Source of the DNA: an uncultured Eubacteriales bacterium
GTDB lineage: Bacteria; Bacillota; Clostridia; Oscillospirales; Oscillospiraceae
NCBI GenBank assembly: GCA_900317425.1
Contig: ONGR01000015.1
Location: forward strand, 1-45,735
Direction: 5' to 3'
Length of the DNA stretch: 45,735 nucleotides
Each line of letters opens with the position of its first letter. The stretch's first letter is position 1. The position numbers and the translations under genes are program-made. Of the stretch, positions 13,996 through 22,442 are shown in pieces. Under the pieces are notes generated by a model. It did no database searches and had not been told where the DNA came from. It saw only the letters and a program-made list of their open reading frames with translations.

Positions 13996-15084
13996 TTATT
14001 TGTGTTCTGCCTCGAACTTGGTCAGGAACTCCACCAGCGCCTGGGCGCCCTCGATGGGCATGGCGTTATACACGGAGGCGCGCAGGCCGCCCACACTCTT
14101 GTGGCCCTTCAGGTTGTCGAAGCCGGCCTCCTTGGAGGCGGCCACCACGGCGGCGTCCAGATCCTTGTCGCCGGTGACGAAGGGGATGTTCATCAGGCTG
14201 CGATCCTCAGGCACCACGGCGCCCTTGAACAGCTTGGAAGAATCCAGGAAGTCATAGATGACCTTGGCCTTGGCGATGTTGCGCTTGTGCATCTCCTCCA
14301 GGCCGCCGATGCTCTTGAGGTACTTGAACACCTTGCCGCAGCAGTAGATGGCCCAGCAGTTGGGGGTGTTGTACATGGAGCCGGCGTCGGCGTGGGTCTT
14401 GTACTTCATGTAGATGGGGGTCTTGGGATCCAGATCGTCGCGGATCAGATCCTCACGGATGATGACGACGGCCATGCCGGCGGGGCCCACGTTCTTCTGC
14501 ACGCCGGCCCAGATCAGACCGTAGTCAGAGACGTTGCAGGGCTTGCTCAGGAACATGGAGGACTGGTCGGACACCAGGATGTGACCCTTGGTGTTGGGCA
14601 GCTTGTTCCAGGTGGTGCCGTTGATGGTCTCGTTCTCGCAGATATAGACGTAATCGCAATCCTCGGGAATGGGCAGATCGGAGCAGTCGGGGATGTAGGA
14701 GAAGTTCTTGTCGGCGGAGGAGGCAATCACGGTGACCTCGCCGTACTTCTTGGCCTCGGCAATGGCCTTCTTGGACCATGCGCCGGTCTCCACGTAGCAG
14801 GCCTTGCCGTTCTTCATCAGGTTCATGGGAACCATGGCAAACTGCAGGGTGCCGCCGCCCTGAACGAACAGGACCTTGTAGTTATCGGGAATGCCCATCA
14901 GCTCGCGCAGATCGGCCTCAGCCTCGTCTACGATCTGCTGAAAGACCTTGGAGCGGTGGCTCATCTCCATGACGCACATGCCGCTGCCGCGGTAGTTCAT
15001 CATCTCGTCCCGGATCTCCTCCAGAACGCACTCCGGCATCATGGCCGGGCCGGCAGAGAAGTTAAAGGTGCGATTGTACTTCAT
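13996..15084 (-). CDS. serC: Phosphoserine aminotransferase
   Basis: The 362-residue class V PLP aminotransferase converts 3-phosphohydroxypyruvate and glutamate to phosphoserine and 2-oxoglutarate. The N-terminal NFSAGPAMMPECVLEE motif is a SerC hallmark, and the PLP lysine lies in IWAGVQKNVGPAGMAVV. AGGAGG lies upstream of the ATG. It is the first gene of the serC-serA operon. No serB phosphatase is in the window. The first product of the pathway, serine, is also the presumed substrate of the alpha-oxoamine synthase at 2375, but no regulatory link is visible. Confidence 0.95.
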   Translation of the reverse strand: MKYNRTFNFSAGPAMMPECVLEEIRDEMMNYRGSGMCVMEMSHRSKVFQQIVDEAEADLRELMGIPDNYKVLFVQGGGTLQFAMVPMNLMKNGKACYVETGAWSKKAIAEAKKYGEVTVIASSADKNFSYIPDCSDLPIPEDCDYVYICENETINGTTWNKLPNTKGHILVSDQSSMFLSKPCNVSDYGLIWAGVQKNVGPAGMAVVIIREDLIRDDLDPKTPIYMKYKTHADAGSMYNTPNCWAIYCCGKVFKYLKSIGGLEEMHKRNIAKAKVIYDFLDSSKLFKGAVVPEDRSLMNIPFVTGDKDLDAAVVAASKEAGFDNLKGHKSVGGLRASVYNAMPIEGAQALVEFLTKFEAEHK

Positions 15085-15149
15085 CTTTGTTTTCCTCCTG
15101 TTAATTGAATTGTTTTCGCTGTTATTCCAATTCTATCCTATGCTCATAT

Positions 15150-15178
15150 AGTATACGGCAAGTTGACAAGAGAATCAA
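15150..15178 (-). promoter_or_regulatory. Promoter of serC-serA
   Basis: On the - strand, TTGATT (15178-15173) and TATACT (15155-15150) are spaced 17 bases apart. The leader is about 60 bases, too short for a T-box. Confidence 0.7.
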
Positions 15179-15236
15179 CAGGGAAAAGTCAAAAGAGAGT
15201 GGGAAAGTGGAAGGTTTTTTTATGAAAATCGGAGAA

Positions 15237-15265
15237 TTGACAGGGCGGAGGGAACATGATATAAC
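15237..15265 (+). promoter_or_regulatory. Promoter of the CLC antiporter gene
   Basis: TTGACA (15237-15242) and TATAAC (15260-15265) have 17-base spacing. The 38-base leader contains no fluoride (crcB-type) riboswitch that I can recognise. Confidence 0.75.
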
Positions 15266-15303
15266 AGGATGCGACACTGCAGAAGGAGCGGGAAAGGGAA
15301 GAA

Positions 15304-16554
15304 ATGGATTACTTGCGCAAAAAGTGGAGTTCATTTTGTGAATATATGGCGGCTCTGGTCAAGTGGATGCTGGTAGGTGCGCTGATCGGCACGGTGGGCG
15401 GGATCGTGGGATCCCTGTTCCATCTGGGCGTCAGCTACGCCACGTCGGTGCGCCTGGCCCACAGCTGGGTGCTGTACCTGATGCCCCTGGGCGGCCTGGC
15501 CATTGTATGGCTCTACAAGGTGACGAACACAGAGGGCAAGGGCACCAACGCCGTCATCGAGTCGGTGCACTTCGGCAAGGAGGTGCCCATCCTGCTGGTA
15601 CCGGTGATCTTTGTCGCAACGGTCATCACCCACCTGGTAGGCGGCAGCGCCGGCCGCGAAGGCGCCGCCCTGCAGATCGGCGGCGGCATCGGCCACGGAG
15701 CAGGCAGGCTGCTGCAGATGGGGGAGAAGGATCTGCCCCTGGCCACGCTGTGCGGCATGAGCGGCGTGTTTGCCGCCCTGTTCGGCACGCCTCTGACGGC
15801 GACGGTGTTTGCCTTGGAGGTCATCTCCGTGGGCGTGCTGTACTATGCGGGGCTGGTTCCCTGCATCACCGCGTCCATGATGGGCTACCTGGTGTCCCGC
15901 CTTATGAACATCGAGCCCACCCGCTTTACCGTGGAGATCCCCGGGCTGGACGCCTGGCTGATGATCCTGGTGGCGGCGCTGGCGGTGGCCTGCGCCTTCG
16001 TGAGCATTTTCTTCGTCCGCGGCCTCCACTACACGGAGCACGCGGCAGATCGCTATCTGAAGAGCCCGTGGCTCCGCGTCGTGGCGGGCTCCGCCGTGCT
16101 GATCGGCCTAAGTCTGGTGACCAACGGCGACTATAACGGCGCCGGCATGGAGGTGATCGAGCGGGCCATGGCCGGGGAGGCGGACGTGCTGGCCTGGCTG
16201 TGGAAGCTGCTCTTCACCGCCATTACCATCGGCGTGGGCTTCAAGGGCGGCGAGGTGGTCCCGTCCTTCTTCGTGGGCGCCACTTTCGGATGCGTGCTGG
16301 GGGGCCTGATGGGGCTTCCCGCCGGCTTCGCCGCGGCGCTGGGCCTGGTGGCCGTGTTCTGCGGGGCGGTGAACTGCCCGCTGGCCTCCATGATCCTGAG
16401 CATCGAGCTGTTCGGCGGCCAGGGCATCCTGTATTTCGCCATGACCTGCGCCATCAGCTACGTGCTCTCGGGCTACTGCGGGCTCTACAGCAGCCAGACC
16501 ATCCTCTACTCCAAGCTCCGGGCGGAGTTCATCAACCAGCGGACAACGGAATAA
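15304..16554 (+). CDS. CLC family ion antiporter, probably fluoride type (CLC-F)
   Basis: The 416-residue protein has about ten membrane helices and CLC signature regions. The external gate glutamate lies in GGSAGREGAALQIGG, and VGFKGGEVVPSFFVGATFG and FCGAVNCPLASMILSIELFGG follow. The GFKGGEV and SIELFG segments match what I recall of the bacterial CLC-F branch, F-/H+ antiporters that expel fluoride, and the canonical GSGIP chloride-filter motif is replaced by EGKGTNAV. No CBS domains follow, as usual for bacterial forms. Its own promoter and terminator make it monocistronic. Transport of chloride cannot be excluded from sequence alone. Confidence 0.85.
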   Translation: MDYLRKKWSSFCEYMAALVKWMLVGALIGTVGGIVGSLFHLGVSYATSVRLAHSWVLYLMPLGGLAIVWLYKVTNTEGKGTNAVIESVHFGKEVPILLVPVIFVATVITHLVGGSAGREGAALQIGGGIGHGAGRLLQMGEKDLPLATLCGMSGVFAALFGTPLTATVFALEVISVGVLYYAGLVPCITASMMGYLVSRLMNIEPTRFTVEIPGLDAWLMILVAALAVACAFVSIFFVRGLHYTEHAADRYLKSPWLRVVAGSAVLIGLSLVTNGDYNGAGMEVIERAMAGEADVLAWLWKLLFTAITIGVGFKGGEVVPSFFVGATFGCVLGGLMGLPAGFAAALGLVAVFCGAVNCPLASMILSIELFGGQGILYFAMTCAISYVLSGYCGLYSSQTILYSKLRAEFINQRTTE

Positions 16555-16569
16555 GACGACATAACAGCA

Positions 16570-16605
16570 AGTGCCGCGTGAGAGAGCTCACGCGGCACTT
16601 TTTAT
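16570..16605. terminator. Terminator between convergent genes
   Basis: AGTGCCGCGTGAG (16570-16582) and CTCACGCGGCACT (16587-16599) form a 13-bp stem followed by five T on the + strand. It mainly serves the CLC gene. Confidence 0.85.
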
Positions 16606-16616
16606 TTGATAGTGCA

Positions 16617-17828
16617 CTATTCGAGCATGCCCGCCAGCCGCCCGCTGGACCAGGCCCACTGGAGATTGTAGCCGCCGCAGTCGCCGTCCACGTCCAGCAC
16701 CTCGCCGCAGGCGTAGAAGCCGGGCACCAGACGGCTCTGCATCGTCCGAGGATCGAACTCGTCGGTGCGCAGGCCGCCGGCGGTGACCTGGGCCTGATCA
16801 AAGCCGCAGGTGCCGGTGATGGGCAGGGTGAAATGGTGAACGGTGTGGGCGATACGGCGGAGGTCGTCCTCCGACAGAGATCCTGCCGGCTGGGCGGTAA
16901 AGCCGCAGGATTTGCAGAGGATCTGGCCCAATCGGGTGTGGAACAGGCCCGTCAGCAGCGTCTGGCTCTCCCGGCCCGCCATGGCGGTCTGACGCCGGAG
17001 CAGCCAGGACATGGTTTCCTTCTGATCCTGCTCCGGAAGGAGATTCAGCGCGCAGACGAGATCGTCCCCGCCGGTGGCCACGGCCCGGGACACGTCGAAG
17101 ATGGCGGGGCCGCTGACGCCGTATTCGGTGAACAGGATCTCTCCGCTGTTCTCGGCAATCGTCTCGCCGCCCCGGCGGATCCGGATGGCGGCCTGGGCCT
17201 TGACGCCCTTGAGGGAGCGGGGGTAGGTGGGGTCGGTTTTCAGCTGCACCAGGGAGGGGTAGAGCGCCGTTCGGTGATGGCCCAGACTCTTGGCCAGCTG
17301 GTAGCCGTCCATGACGCCGCCCAGCTTGCTGCCGGCGGCGCCGCCCGCTGCCAGGATCACCGCGTCTGCGGTGAAGGACTCCGCCTCTGTGCGGACGGTA
17401 AAGGTATGATTCTTTGCGCGAATGCCGGTGACGGTGCAGCCGGTATGGAGCTCGATGTTGGGGTGATCCAGGGCAAAACGCAGTACGTCCAGTACGCTGC
17501 CGGCCATGTTGGAGTAGGGGTAGAGGCGGCCGCTGTCCTCGGCGGCGGCGAGGAGGCCCAGGGAGGCAAACCAGTCCAGCGTGGCGGCCACGTTCAGATC
17601 GGCCCGGCCCAGAGCGTAATCACTGAAATGGGGGTCGGCGCCGTGGTAGTGGCCGGATGCGCCGGTGGCGTGATAGTTGGACAGATTGCAGCGGCCGTTG
17701 CCGGTGGACAGAAGCTTGCGGCCCACCCGGGCCTGCCGCTCCAGCAGGAGGACGTGGTGTCCGTTTGACGCGGCGGTGATGGCGGCCGCCATGCCGCTGG
17801 CGCCGCCGCCAATGATGCAGACCGTCAT
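16617..17828 (-). CDS. FAD-dependent oxidoreductase, HI0933/YhiN (BaiN-like) family
   Basis: The 403-residue flavoprotein begins with a Rossmann FAD-binding motif (VCIIGGGASGMAAAITAASNG) followed by the family's RVGRKLLSTGNGRCNLSN segment, and ends with the FAD contact region FYACGEVLDVDGDCGGYNLQWAWSSG. Members include BaiN of Clostridium scindens, proposed to reduce dehydro-bile acids, but most have no assigned substrate and the sequence does not identify one. It overlaps the end of ruvX by 4 bases (ATGA), so the two are translationally coupled. Confidence 0.9.
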   Translation of the reverse strand: MTVCIIGGGASGMAAAITAASNGHHVLLLERQARVGRKLLSTGNGRCNLSNYHATGASGHYHGADPHFSDYALGRADLNVAATLDWFASLGLLAAAEDSGRLYPYSNMAGSVLDVLRFALDHPNIELHTGCTVTGIRAKNHTFTVRTEAESFTADAVILAAGGAAGSKLGGVMDGYQLAKSLGHHRTALYPSLVQLKTDPTYPRSLKGVKAQAAIRIRRGGETIAENSGEILFTEYGVSGPAIFDVSRAVATGGDDLVCALNLLPEQDQKETMSWLLRRQTAMAGRESQTLLTGLFHTRLGQILCKSCGFTAQPAGSLSEDDLRRIAHTVHHFTLPITGTCGFDQAQVTAGGLRTDEFDPRTMQSRLVPGFYACGEVLDVDGDCGGYNLQWAWSSGRLAGMLE

Positions 17829-18250
17829 GACTGTGCCTCCAGACGCTTCCGGGTCAGGTAGCCCTCCAGCATCAGGCTTGCAGCCACCGCATCCACGATC
17901 TTCTTGCGCTTCTTGGCGTTTTTGCCGTTTTCGAAGAGGATACTGTGGGCCTCCACGGTGCTGCGGCGCTCATCCCACAGCGTGACGGGGAGGGAGGTGC
18001 GCTCCCGGAGCGTCTCAGCCAGGGCGGCGCATTTCTCGGCGCGGGGGCCCAGGGTGCCGTCCATGTTCTTGGGATAGCCCAGCACCAGCTCCGTGACGCC
18101 GTGGTCGGCGATGAGCCGATCGATCTCAGACAGGACGATCTCCTCCTTACGGCTGTTGATCACAGTGGTGTAGCCGGCCAGGGTGCCGGTCATATCGGAG
18201 ATGGCGATGCCGGTGTGGGCGTCGCCGTAGTCGATGGCCATGATTTTCAT
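17825..18250 (-). CDS. ruvX: RuvX/YqgF, pre-16S rRNA nuclease (Holliday junction resolvase-like)
   Basis: The 141-residue RNase H-fold protein has the YqgF motifs: MAIDYGDAHTGIAISD near the N-terminus (first catalytic Asp), LVLGYPKNMDGTLGPRAEKCAALAETL, LWDERRSTVEAHSIL (Glu) and KIVDAVAASLMLEGYL (final Asp). The family processes the 5' end of 16S rRNA and was earlier annotated as a putative resolvase. The ATG at 18250 follows GAGGGGG by 7 bases. It is the first gene of a two-gene operon with the flavoprotein. Confidence 0.92.
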   Translation of the reverse strand: MKIMAIDYGDAHTGIAISDMTGTLAGYTTVINSRKEEIVLSEIDRLIADHGVTELVLGYPKNMDGTLGPRAEKCAALAETLRERTSLPVTLWDERRSTVEAHSILFENGKNAKKRKKIVDAVAASLMLEGYLTRKRLEAQS

Positions 18251-18364
18251 ACGATTCCCCCTCTGCGCAGAATGGTTTTCCCCATCATACACGATTTCCC
18301 GGTGAGGCGCAAGAATCAGCGCCGGAAAACCTTGAAAATTCCCTGATTTTTGCCAAAATTGTTG

Positions 18365-18393
18365 TTGACCTGGGCCGAAAACTGTGCTACACT
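18365..18393 (+). promoter_or_regulatory. Promoter of rpmG-secE-nusG
   Basis: TTGACC (18365-18370) and TACACT (18388-18393) are spaced 17 bases apart. The 136-base leader contains one clear hairpin, GCAATCGG/CCGATTGC (18477-18484 / 18489-18496), of unknown role. Confidence 0.65.
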
Positions 18394-18529
18394 TGTCATT
18401 ACCTGTGAGTGGGTGCTTTCTTTTTGCGCGCTTTTTTCGCTTCGGGCGGGCAGAAGATACGCCGCAGATCAGGGAGGCAATCGGTGTCCCGATTGCGGGA
18501 TACCTAATCTAATAAGGAGGTGCCGTTAT

Positions 18530-18679
18530 ATGCGCGTGAAAGTCACTCTCAGATGCAACGAGTGCAAGCAGAGAAATTACAACACGATGAAGAACAAGAA
18601 GAATACCCCGGACAAGCTTGAGATGAACAAGTATTGCCCCTTCTGCAAGAAGCACACGGTCCACACCGAGACCAAGTAA
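18530..18679 (+). CDS. rpmG: 50S ribosomal protein L33
   Basis: The 49-residue product is L33 of the zinc-binding type, with knuckles CNEC (near residue 9) and CPFC (near residue 37) and the conserved [21 protein letters not shown] stretch (shown here across 21 positions, read from the translation). AAGGAGG (18514-18520) lies 9 bases before the ATG. It is the first gene of rpmG-secE-nusG, the usual arrangement in Firmicutes. Confidence 0.97.
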   Translation: MRVKVTLRCNECKQRNYNTMKNKKNTPDKLEMNKYCPFCKKHTVHTETK

Positions 18680-18694
18680 TCGGAGGAAAGAACG

Positions 18695-18907
18695 ATGGCT
18701 GAAGAGAAGAAGGTCAAGAAGGACCGCACCAAGTGGTTCCGGGAAATGAGAAGCGAACTGAAGAAGGTCGTTTGGCCCAACGCTGAGACTACCGCCAAGA
18801 ACACCGGCACGGTGCTGCTGTGCTCCCTGTTGGTGGGCGCCGCTATCTGGATCTTTGATGCGGTGGCAGTGCTGGCTGTCAACACCCTGATCGGCCTGTT
18901 CGCCTGA
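18695..18907 (+). CDS. secE: Preprotein translocase subunit SecE
   Basis: The 70-residue protein has a charged amphipathic N-terminal half with the SecE signature KWFREMRSELKKVVWPN and one C-terminal membrane span (VLLCSLLVGAAIWIFDAVAV onward). It stabilises the SecYEG channel. It lies 15 bases after rpmG and 11 bases before nusG. Confidence 0.96.
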   Translation: MAEEKKVKKDRTKWFREMRSELKKVVWPNAETTAKNTGTVLLCSLLVGAAIWIFDAVAVLAVNTLIGLFA

Positions 18908-18918
18908 GAGGGAAGAAC

Positions 18919-19443
18919 ATGGCTGATAACGCAAAGTGGTATGTAATCCACACCTATTCCGGCTATGAGAACGCGGTGAAAGCCGCCATCGAGAAGTCCG
19001 TGAACAACCGTAACCTTCATGACATGATCCAGAGGATGGAGATCCCCATGGAAACGGTGACCGAGGTCAACGAAGAGGGCGTCAGGAAGGAAGTGGAACG
19101 CAAGGTGTTCCCCGGTTACGTGCTCATCAAGATGGTGCTGACAGATGACACCTGGCATCTGATCCGCAATATCCGCGGCGTGACCGGCTTCGTGGGCTCG
19201 GCCAACAAGGCCATCCCCCTGACGGAGGATGAGGTGGCCGCCCTGGGCGTGGAGAAGCATGAGATCGTGGTCATGTACCACGTGGGCGATACCGTGCGCA
19301 TCACGGATGGCCCGCTGTCCACCTTTACGGGGACGGTCGAGGAGATCGAGCCGGAGAAGAACAAGGTCCGGGTCGTGGTCTCCATGTTTGGCAGAGAGAC
19401 ACCGGTGGAGCTGGAGCTCGACCAGGTGGAAGTCATGTCCTGA
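18919..19443 (+). CDS. nusG: Transcription termination/antitermination factor NusG
   Basis: The 174-residue protein has an N-terminal NGN domain ([43 protein letters not shown]) and a C-terminal KOW domain ([20 protein letters not shown]). NusG binds the RNA polymerase clamp and modulates pausing and coupling with the ribosome. It ends the rpmG-secE-nusG group; a 138-base structured leader separates it from rplK. Confidence 0.97.
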   Translation: MADNAKWYVIHTYSGYENAVKAAIEKSVNNRNLHDMIQRMEIPMETVTEVNEEGVRKEVERKVFPGYVLIKMVLTDDTWHLIRNIRGVTGFVGSANKAIPLTEDEVAALGVEKHEIVVMYHVGDTVRITDGPLSTFTGTVEEIEPEKNKVRVVVSMFGRETPVELELDQVEVMS

Positions 19444-19570
19444 CGGCAGCAGCAACTGCCGAGCAAAGGCCGGGGCGAAACCACTCCGGCACAAGTGGGA
19501 GAGATGGAACCATCATCTCGCCAAAAGCGGATCCGGTATTGGCCGGCCGCTACCACATTTTTATGAAGGA
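19444..19570 (+). promoter_or_regulatory. Structured leader upstream of rplK
   Basis: The gap contains a CGGCAG/CTGCCG hairpin (19444-19449 / 19456-19461) right after the nusG stop, and a further region in which GAGATG near 19501 can pair with CATCTC near 19523, followed by GC-rich sequence ending in ACCAC. Such leaders often bind L11 or L1 to autoregulate rplKA, but I cannot match a known motif here. No separate promoter is obvious. Confidence 0.35.
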
Positions 19571-19581
19571 GGTGCCTATCC

Positions 19582-20007
19582 ATGGCACAGAAAGTTGTTG
19601 GTTATGTCAAGCTGCAGATTCCTGCAGGTAAAGCAACCCCCGCACCCCCCGTTGGCCCCGCTCTGGGCCAGCACGGCGTCAACATCGCCGCTTTCACCAA
19701 GGAGTTCAACGAGCGCACCAAGAACGACATGGGCCTGATCATCCCCGTTGTGATCACCGTGTATTCCGACCGCTCTTTCTCCTTTATCACCAAGACCCCT
19801 CCCGCAGCCGTTCTGATCAAGAAGGAGTGCAACATTGAGTCCGGTTCCGGCGTTCCCAACAAGGAAAAGGTCGCTACCATCTCCAAGGCCTCCATCCAGA
19901 AGATCGCCGAGCTGAAGATGCGTGATCTGAACGCCGCTTCCCTGGAAGCTGCCATGAGCATGATCGCCGGTACCGCACGCTCTATGGGCGTTGTCGTCGG
20001 CGAGTAA
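19582..20007 (+). CDS. rplK: 50S ribosomal protein L11
   Basis: The 141-residue L11 has the N-terminal [21 protein letters not shown] proline-rich hinge region (read across its length), ALGQHGVNI, and the C-terminal rRNA-binding domain with [25 protein letters not shown]11 forms the GTPase-associated centre with 23S rRNA. AAGGAGG lies upstream. rplA follows after 14 bases. Confidence 0.97.
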   Translation: MAQKVVGYVKLQIPAGKATPAPPVGPALGQHGVNIAAFTKEFNERTKNDMGLIIPVVITVYSDRSFSFITKTPPAAVLIKKECNIESGSGVPNKEKVATISKASIQKIAELKMRDLNAASLEAAMSMIAGTARSMGVVVGE

Positions 20008-20021
20008 GGAGGGTGTAAGAG

Positions 20022-20714
20022 ATGTTTAGAGGTAAGAAGTATAAAGAGAGTGCCAAGCAGATCGACAAGGCTATGCTGTATGATCCCAAGGAGGGTCTGG
20101 AGCTGATCTGCAAGACTGCCACCGCCAAGTTTGATGAGACCGTCGAGCTGCACGTGAAGCTGGGTGTTGACTCCCGTCACGCCGATCAGCAGGTCCGCGG
20201 CGCCATCGTTCTGCCCAACGGCACCGGTAAGACCGCCCGCGTGCTGGTCTTCGCCAAGGGCGACAAGGCCGACGCTGCCCGTGAGGCCGGCGCCGACTAC
20301 GTGGGCGATATGGACATGGTGGAGAAGATCCAGAAGGAGAACTGGTTCGACTTCGACGTGGTCGTCGCCTCCCCCGACATGATGGGTGTTGTGGGTCGTC
20401 TGGGTAAGCTGCTGGGCCCCAAGGGCCTGATGCCCTCCCCCAAGGCCGGTACTGTGACTCCCGACGTGGCCAAGGCCGTCAAGGAAGTCAAGGCCGGTAA
20501 GGTGGAGTATCGTCTGGACAAGACCAATATCATCCACTGCCCCATCGGCAAGGTTTCCTTCGGCGCTGACAAGCTGTATGAGAACTACACCGCTCTCATC
20601 GGCGCCATCATCAAGGCCAAGCCCGCCGCTGCCAAGGGCCAGTATATCCGCTCCTGCGTGGCCGCCGCCACCATGGGCCCCGGCGTGAAGATGAACGCCG
20701 CCAAGCAGCTCTAA
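20022..20714 (+). CDS. rplA: 50S ribosomal protein L1
   Basis: The 230-residue L1 forms the mobile L1 stalk at the ribosomal E site. Visible family segments are [54 protein letters not shown] and [19 protein letters not shown], each near its usual place. In many bacteria it represses its own operon by binding the mRNA leader. It is the last gene of the rplKA unit; a new promoter starts 37 bases after its stop. Confidence 0.97.
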   Translation: MFRGKKYKESAKQIDKAMLYDPKEGLELICKTATAKFDETVELHVKLGVDSRHADQQVRGAIVLPNGTGKTARVLVFAKGDKADAAREAGADYVGDMDMVEKIQKENWFDFDVVVASPDMMGVVGRLGKLLGPKGLMPSPKAGTVTPDVAKAVKEVKAGKVEYRLDKTNIIHCPIGKVSFGADKLYENYTALIGAIIKAKPAAAKGQYIRSCVAAATMGPGVKMNAAKQL

Positions 20715-20751
20715 TCGGCTGAAAAGTTCCCCAAATTTATATATTTAGGGG

Positions 20752-20780
20752 TTGACAGGCTGTTGACCCTTGGATATAAT
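20752..20780 (+). promoter_or_regulatory. Promoter of rplJ-rplL
   Basis: TTGACA (20752-20757) and TATAAT (20775-20780), both full consensus, are spaced 17 bases apart. Confidence 0.85.
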
Positions 20781-20787
20781 ATCAGAT

Positions 20788-20902
20788 GCGTTCCAAAGAC
20801 AGCAGGTGGCCGCAAGGCCGTAAGTCCTGCCGAGGATGGCAAATCGTAATGATTGTCTTTTACCGTCCTCCTGTCTTGCGACACGGAGGACGGTTTCCTT
20901 TT
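20788..20902 (+). promoter_or_regulatory. Ribosomal protein L10 leader with attenuator
   Basis: The leader shows the L10-leader pattern AAAGACAGCAGGTGG...CCTGCCGAGG, which forms the L10(L12)4 binding fold, followed by a terminator-like hairpin ACCGTCCTCC (20862-20871) / GGAGGACGGT (20885-20894) and a T-rich run ending in six T (20897-20902). Excess L10-L12 complex is expected to favour the terminator and lower rplJL expression. The terminator position before rplJ supports attenuation rather than translational blocking. Confidence 0.85.
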
Positions 20903-20942
20903 TTGAACGCACCGACAATTCTCATGGAGGTGAAACACAAGA

Positions 20943-21467
20943 ATGCCCAACGCAAAGGTTCTGTCTGAAAAGCAGGCGATCGTGGCGGCGCTGACCGAGA
21001 AGCTGCAGAACGCAGCCGCCGGTATCATCGTTGACTACAAGGGCATCACCGTGGCAGAGGATACCGCTCTGCGCGCTGATTGCCGCGAGAACAACGTGGA
21101 GTACTCCGTCATCAAGAACACCCTGCTGCGCTTTGCATTCAACAACTGCGGTCTGAACGAACTGGACGATCAGCTCAATGGTACCACTTCTCTGGCTATC
21201 TGCGCTGAGGATCCCGTGGCTCCCGCCCGCGTGATTGCTGACTACGCAAAGAAGCTCAATGGCAAGTTCGAGATCAAGGGCGGTTTCATGGACGGTAAGG
21301 TCGTCTCTCTGGAGACCATCCAGTCCCTGGCTGCCATCCCCGCACTGCCTGTCCTGCAGGCTCAGGTCCTGGGTACCATGCTGGCGCCCATCTCCGGTCT
21401 GGCCTGCGTCCTGAAGCAGATCGCCGAGAAGAACGGCGCTCCTGCCGAGGAAGCCGCTGCTGAGTAA
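20943..21467 (+). CDS. rplJ: 50S ribosomal protein L10
   Basis: The 174-residue L10 is the base of the ribosomal stalk: an N-terminal rRNA-binding domain (KVLSEKQAIVAALTEKLQNA, IVDYKGITVAEDTALRADCR, VIKNTLLRFAFNN) and a C-terminal helix that carries L7/L12 dimers. The tail is Ala/Glu rich. GGAGGTG lies about 11 bases before the ATG. It is controlled by the leader upstream and is followed by rplL. Confidence 0.97.
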   Translation: MPNAKVLSEKQAIVAALTEKLQNAAAGIIVDYKGITVAEDTALRADCRENNVEYSVIKNTLLRFAFNNCGLNELDDQLNGTTSLAICAEDPVAPARVIADYAKKLNGKFEIKGGFMDGKVVSLETIQSLAAIPALPVLQAQVLGTMLAPISGLACVLKQIAEKNGAPAEEAAAE

Positions 21468-21542
21468 GCTCAGCGAAAACTGACAAGGACGCAAGTCGTC
21501 CCACACAAAAAATAACTATCTTACAATTAGGAGGCTATTACA

Positions 21543-21914
21543 ATGTCTGAGAAGATTACTGCTATGATCGAAGAGATCAAGGGCCTGACCGTTCTGGAGC
21601 TCAGCGAGCTGGTTCACGCTCTGGAGGAAGAGTTTGGCGTTTCCGCCGCTGCTATGGCCGCTCCCGCTGCCGGCGCTGCTGCTCCCGCTGCCGAGGAGAA
21701 GACCGAGTTTGACGTCGTTCTGGCTGGCTTCGATGCCGCTCAGAAGATCAAGGTCATCAAGGTCGTCCGCGAGGTCATGGGTCTGGGCCTGGCCGAGGCC
21801 AAGGCTGCCGTCGAGGGTGCTCCCACCACTCTGAAGGAAGCCCTGTCCAAGGAGGACGCCGAGGAGCTGAAGAAGAAGGTCGAGGAAGTCGGCGGCAAGG
21901 TCGAGCTCAAGTAA
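21543..21914 (+). CDS. rplL: 50S ribosomal protein L7/L12
   Basis: The 123-residue protein has an N-terminal dimerisation domain ([20 protein letters not shown]), an Ala/Pro-rich hinge (about residues 38-52) and the C-terminal factor-binding domain ([40 protein letters not shown]). It recruits translational GTPases. In most bacteria rpoB follows; here a strong terminator follows instead and the next gene is on the other strand. Confidence 0.97.
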   Translation: MSEKITAMIEEIKGLTVLELSELVHALEEEFGVSAAAMAAPAAGAAAPAAEEKTEFDVVLAGFDAAQKIKVIKVVREVMGLGLAEAKAAVEGAPTTLKEALSKEDAEELKKKVEEVGGKVELK

Positions 21915-21933
21915 GTTCCTTCTTTACACAAGC

Positions 21934-21972
21934 AAAAAAACAGATGTGGCGCAAGTCACATCTGTTTTTTTC
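21934..21972 (+). terminator. Terminator of rplJ-rplL
   Basis: A 15-bp stem including seven A-T pairs (21934-21948 / 21957-21971, core CAGATGTG/CACATCTG) with an 8-base loop ends in a run of seven T. Confidence 0.9.
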
Positions 21973-21982
21973 TTGACAGCAT

Positions 21983-22021
21983 AAAACCCGGTCCTGCGAT
22001 ATGTGTCGCAGAACCGGGTTT
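21983..22021. terminator. Second hairpin, terminator for the convergent cupin gene
   Basis: AAAACCCGG...CTGCGA (21983-21999) pairs with TCGCAG...CCGGGTTTT (22006-22022 region) with one mismatch. The A/T tracts at both ends make it bidirectional. It lies after the cupin stop on the - strand. Confidence 0.75.
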
Positions 22022-22036
22022 TGTCATGCTTATCTT

Positions 22037-22366
22037 TCAGCAGTTGGGGATCACGGCGAACAGCACCAGCGGCTCGGCGCCGCTATTGACGATGCTGTGG
22101 CTGTGTCCGGCCAGGCAGTAGTGGACCATACCGGGGGACAGAGGGATCTCCTGCCCGTCGTCGATGCACACGCCGGTGCCGGAGAGGAAGTACATCACTT
22201 CGTAGCTGCCCTCATGGACGTGAGGGCCAATGGAGGAGCCCGCCGGCAGGGTGCAGTGCATAAACTTGCCGCGGTCATCGGTGAAGAGACGGGCGTGGGC
22301 CTCGCCGGTGCCGCCTTTGAAGTGGGGCAGCACCTGGAGGGGGATGTCTTTGTAGTCAAGGGTCAT
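22037..22366 (-). CDS. Cupin domain protein
   Basis: The 109-residue single-domain cupin shows both conserved motifs: GPHVHEGSYEVMYFLSGTG, with His and Glu metal ligands, and GMVHYCLAGHSHSIVNSG, with the third His. Small cupins of this type bind a metal and either act as dioxygenases or isomerases or store and sense small molecules; the substrate cannot be told. AGGAGG lies close before the ATG. It is monocistronic, between the ribosomal cluster and rpoD. Confidence 0.85.
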   Translation of the reverse strand: MTLDYKDIPLQVLPHFKGGTGEAHARLFTDDRGKFMHCTLPAGSSIGPHVHEGSYEVMYFLSGTGVCIDDGQEIPLSPGMVHYCLAGHSHSIVNSGAEPLVLFAVIPNC

Positions 22367-22442
22367 AGGAATACCTCCTGTTTGGATAGGACTTTACCTT
22401 ATCAGCCAGACCTTCGCTCTGGCGGCGCTTCGGCGATTTTCC

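Noticed and set aside
15085-15149. T-box or serine-responsive riboswitch before serC
   Set aside because: The transcript leader is only about 60 bases and has no antiterminator bulge motif.
15266-15303. Fluoride riboswitch before the CLC gene
   Set aside because: The leader is too short and lacks the conserved crcB-motif core.
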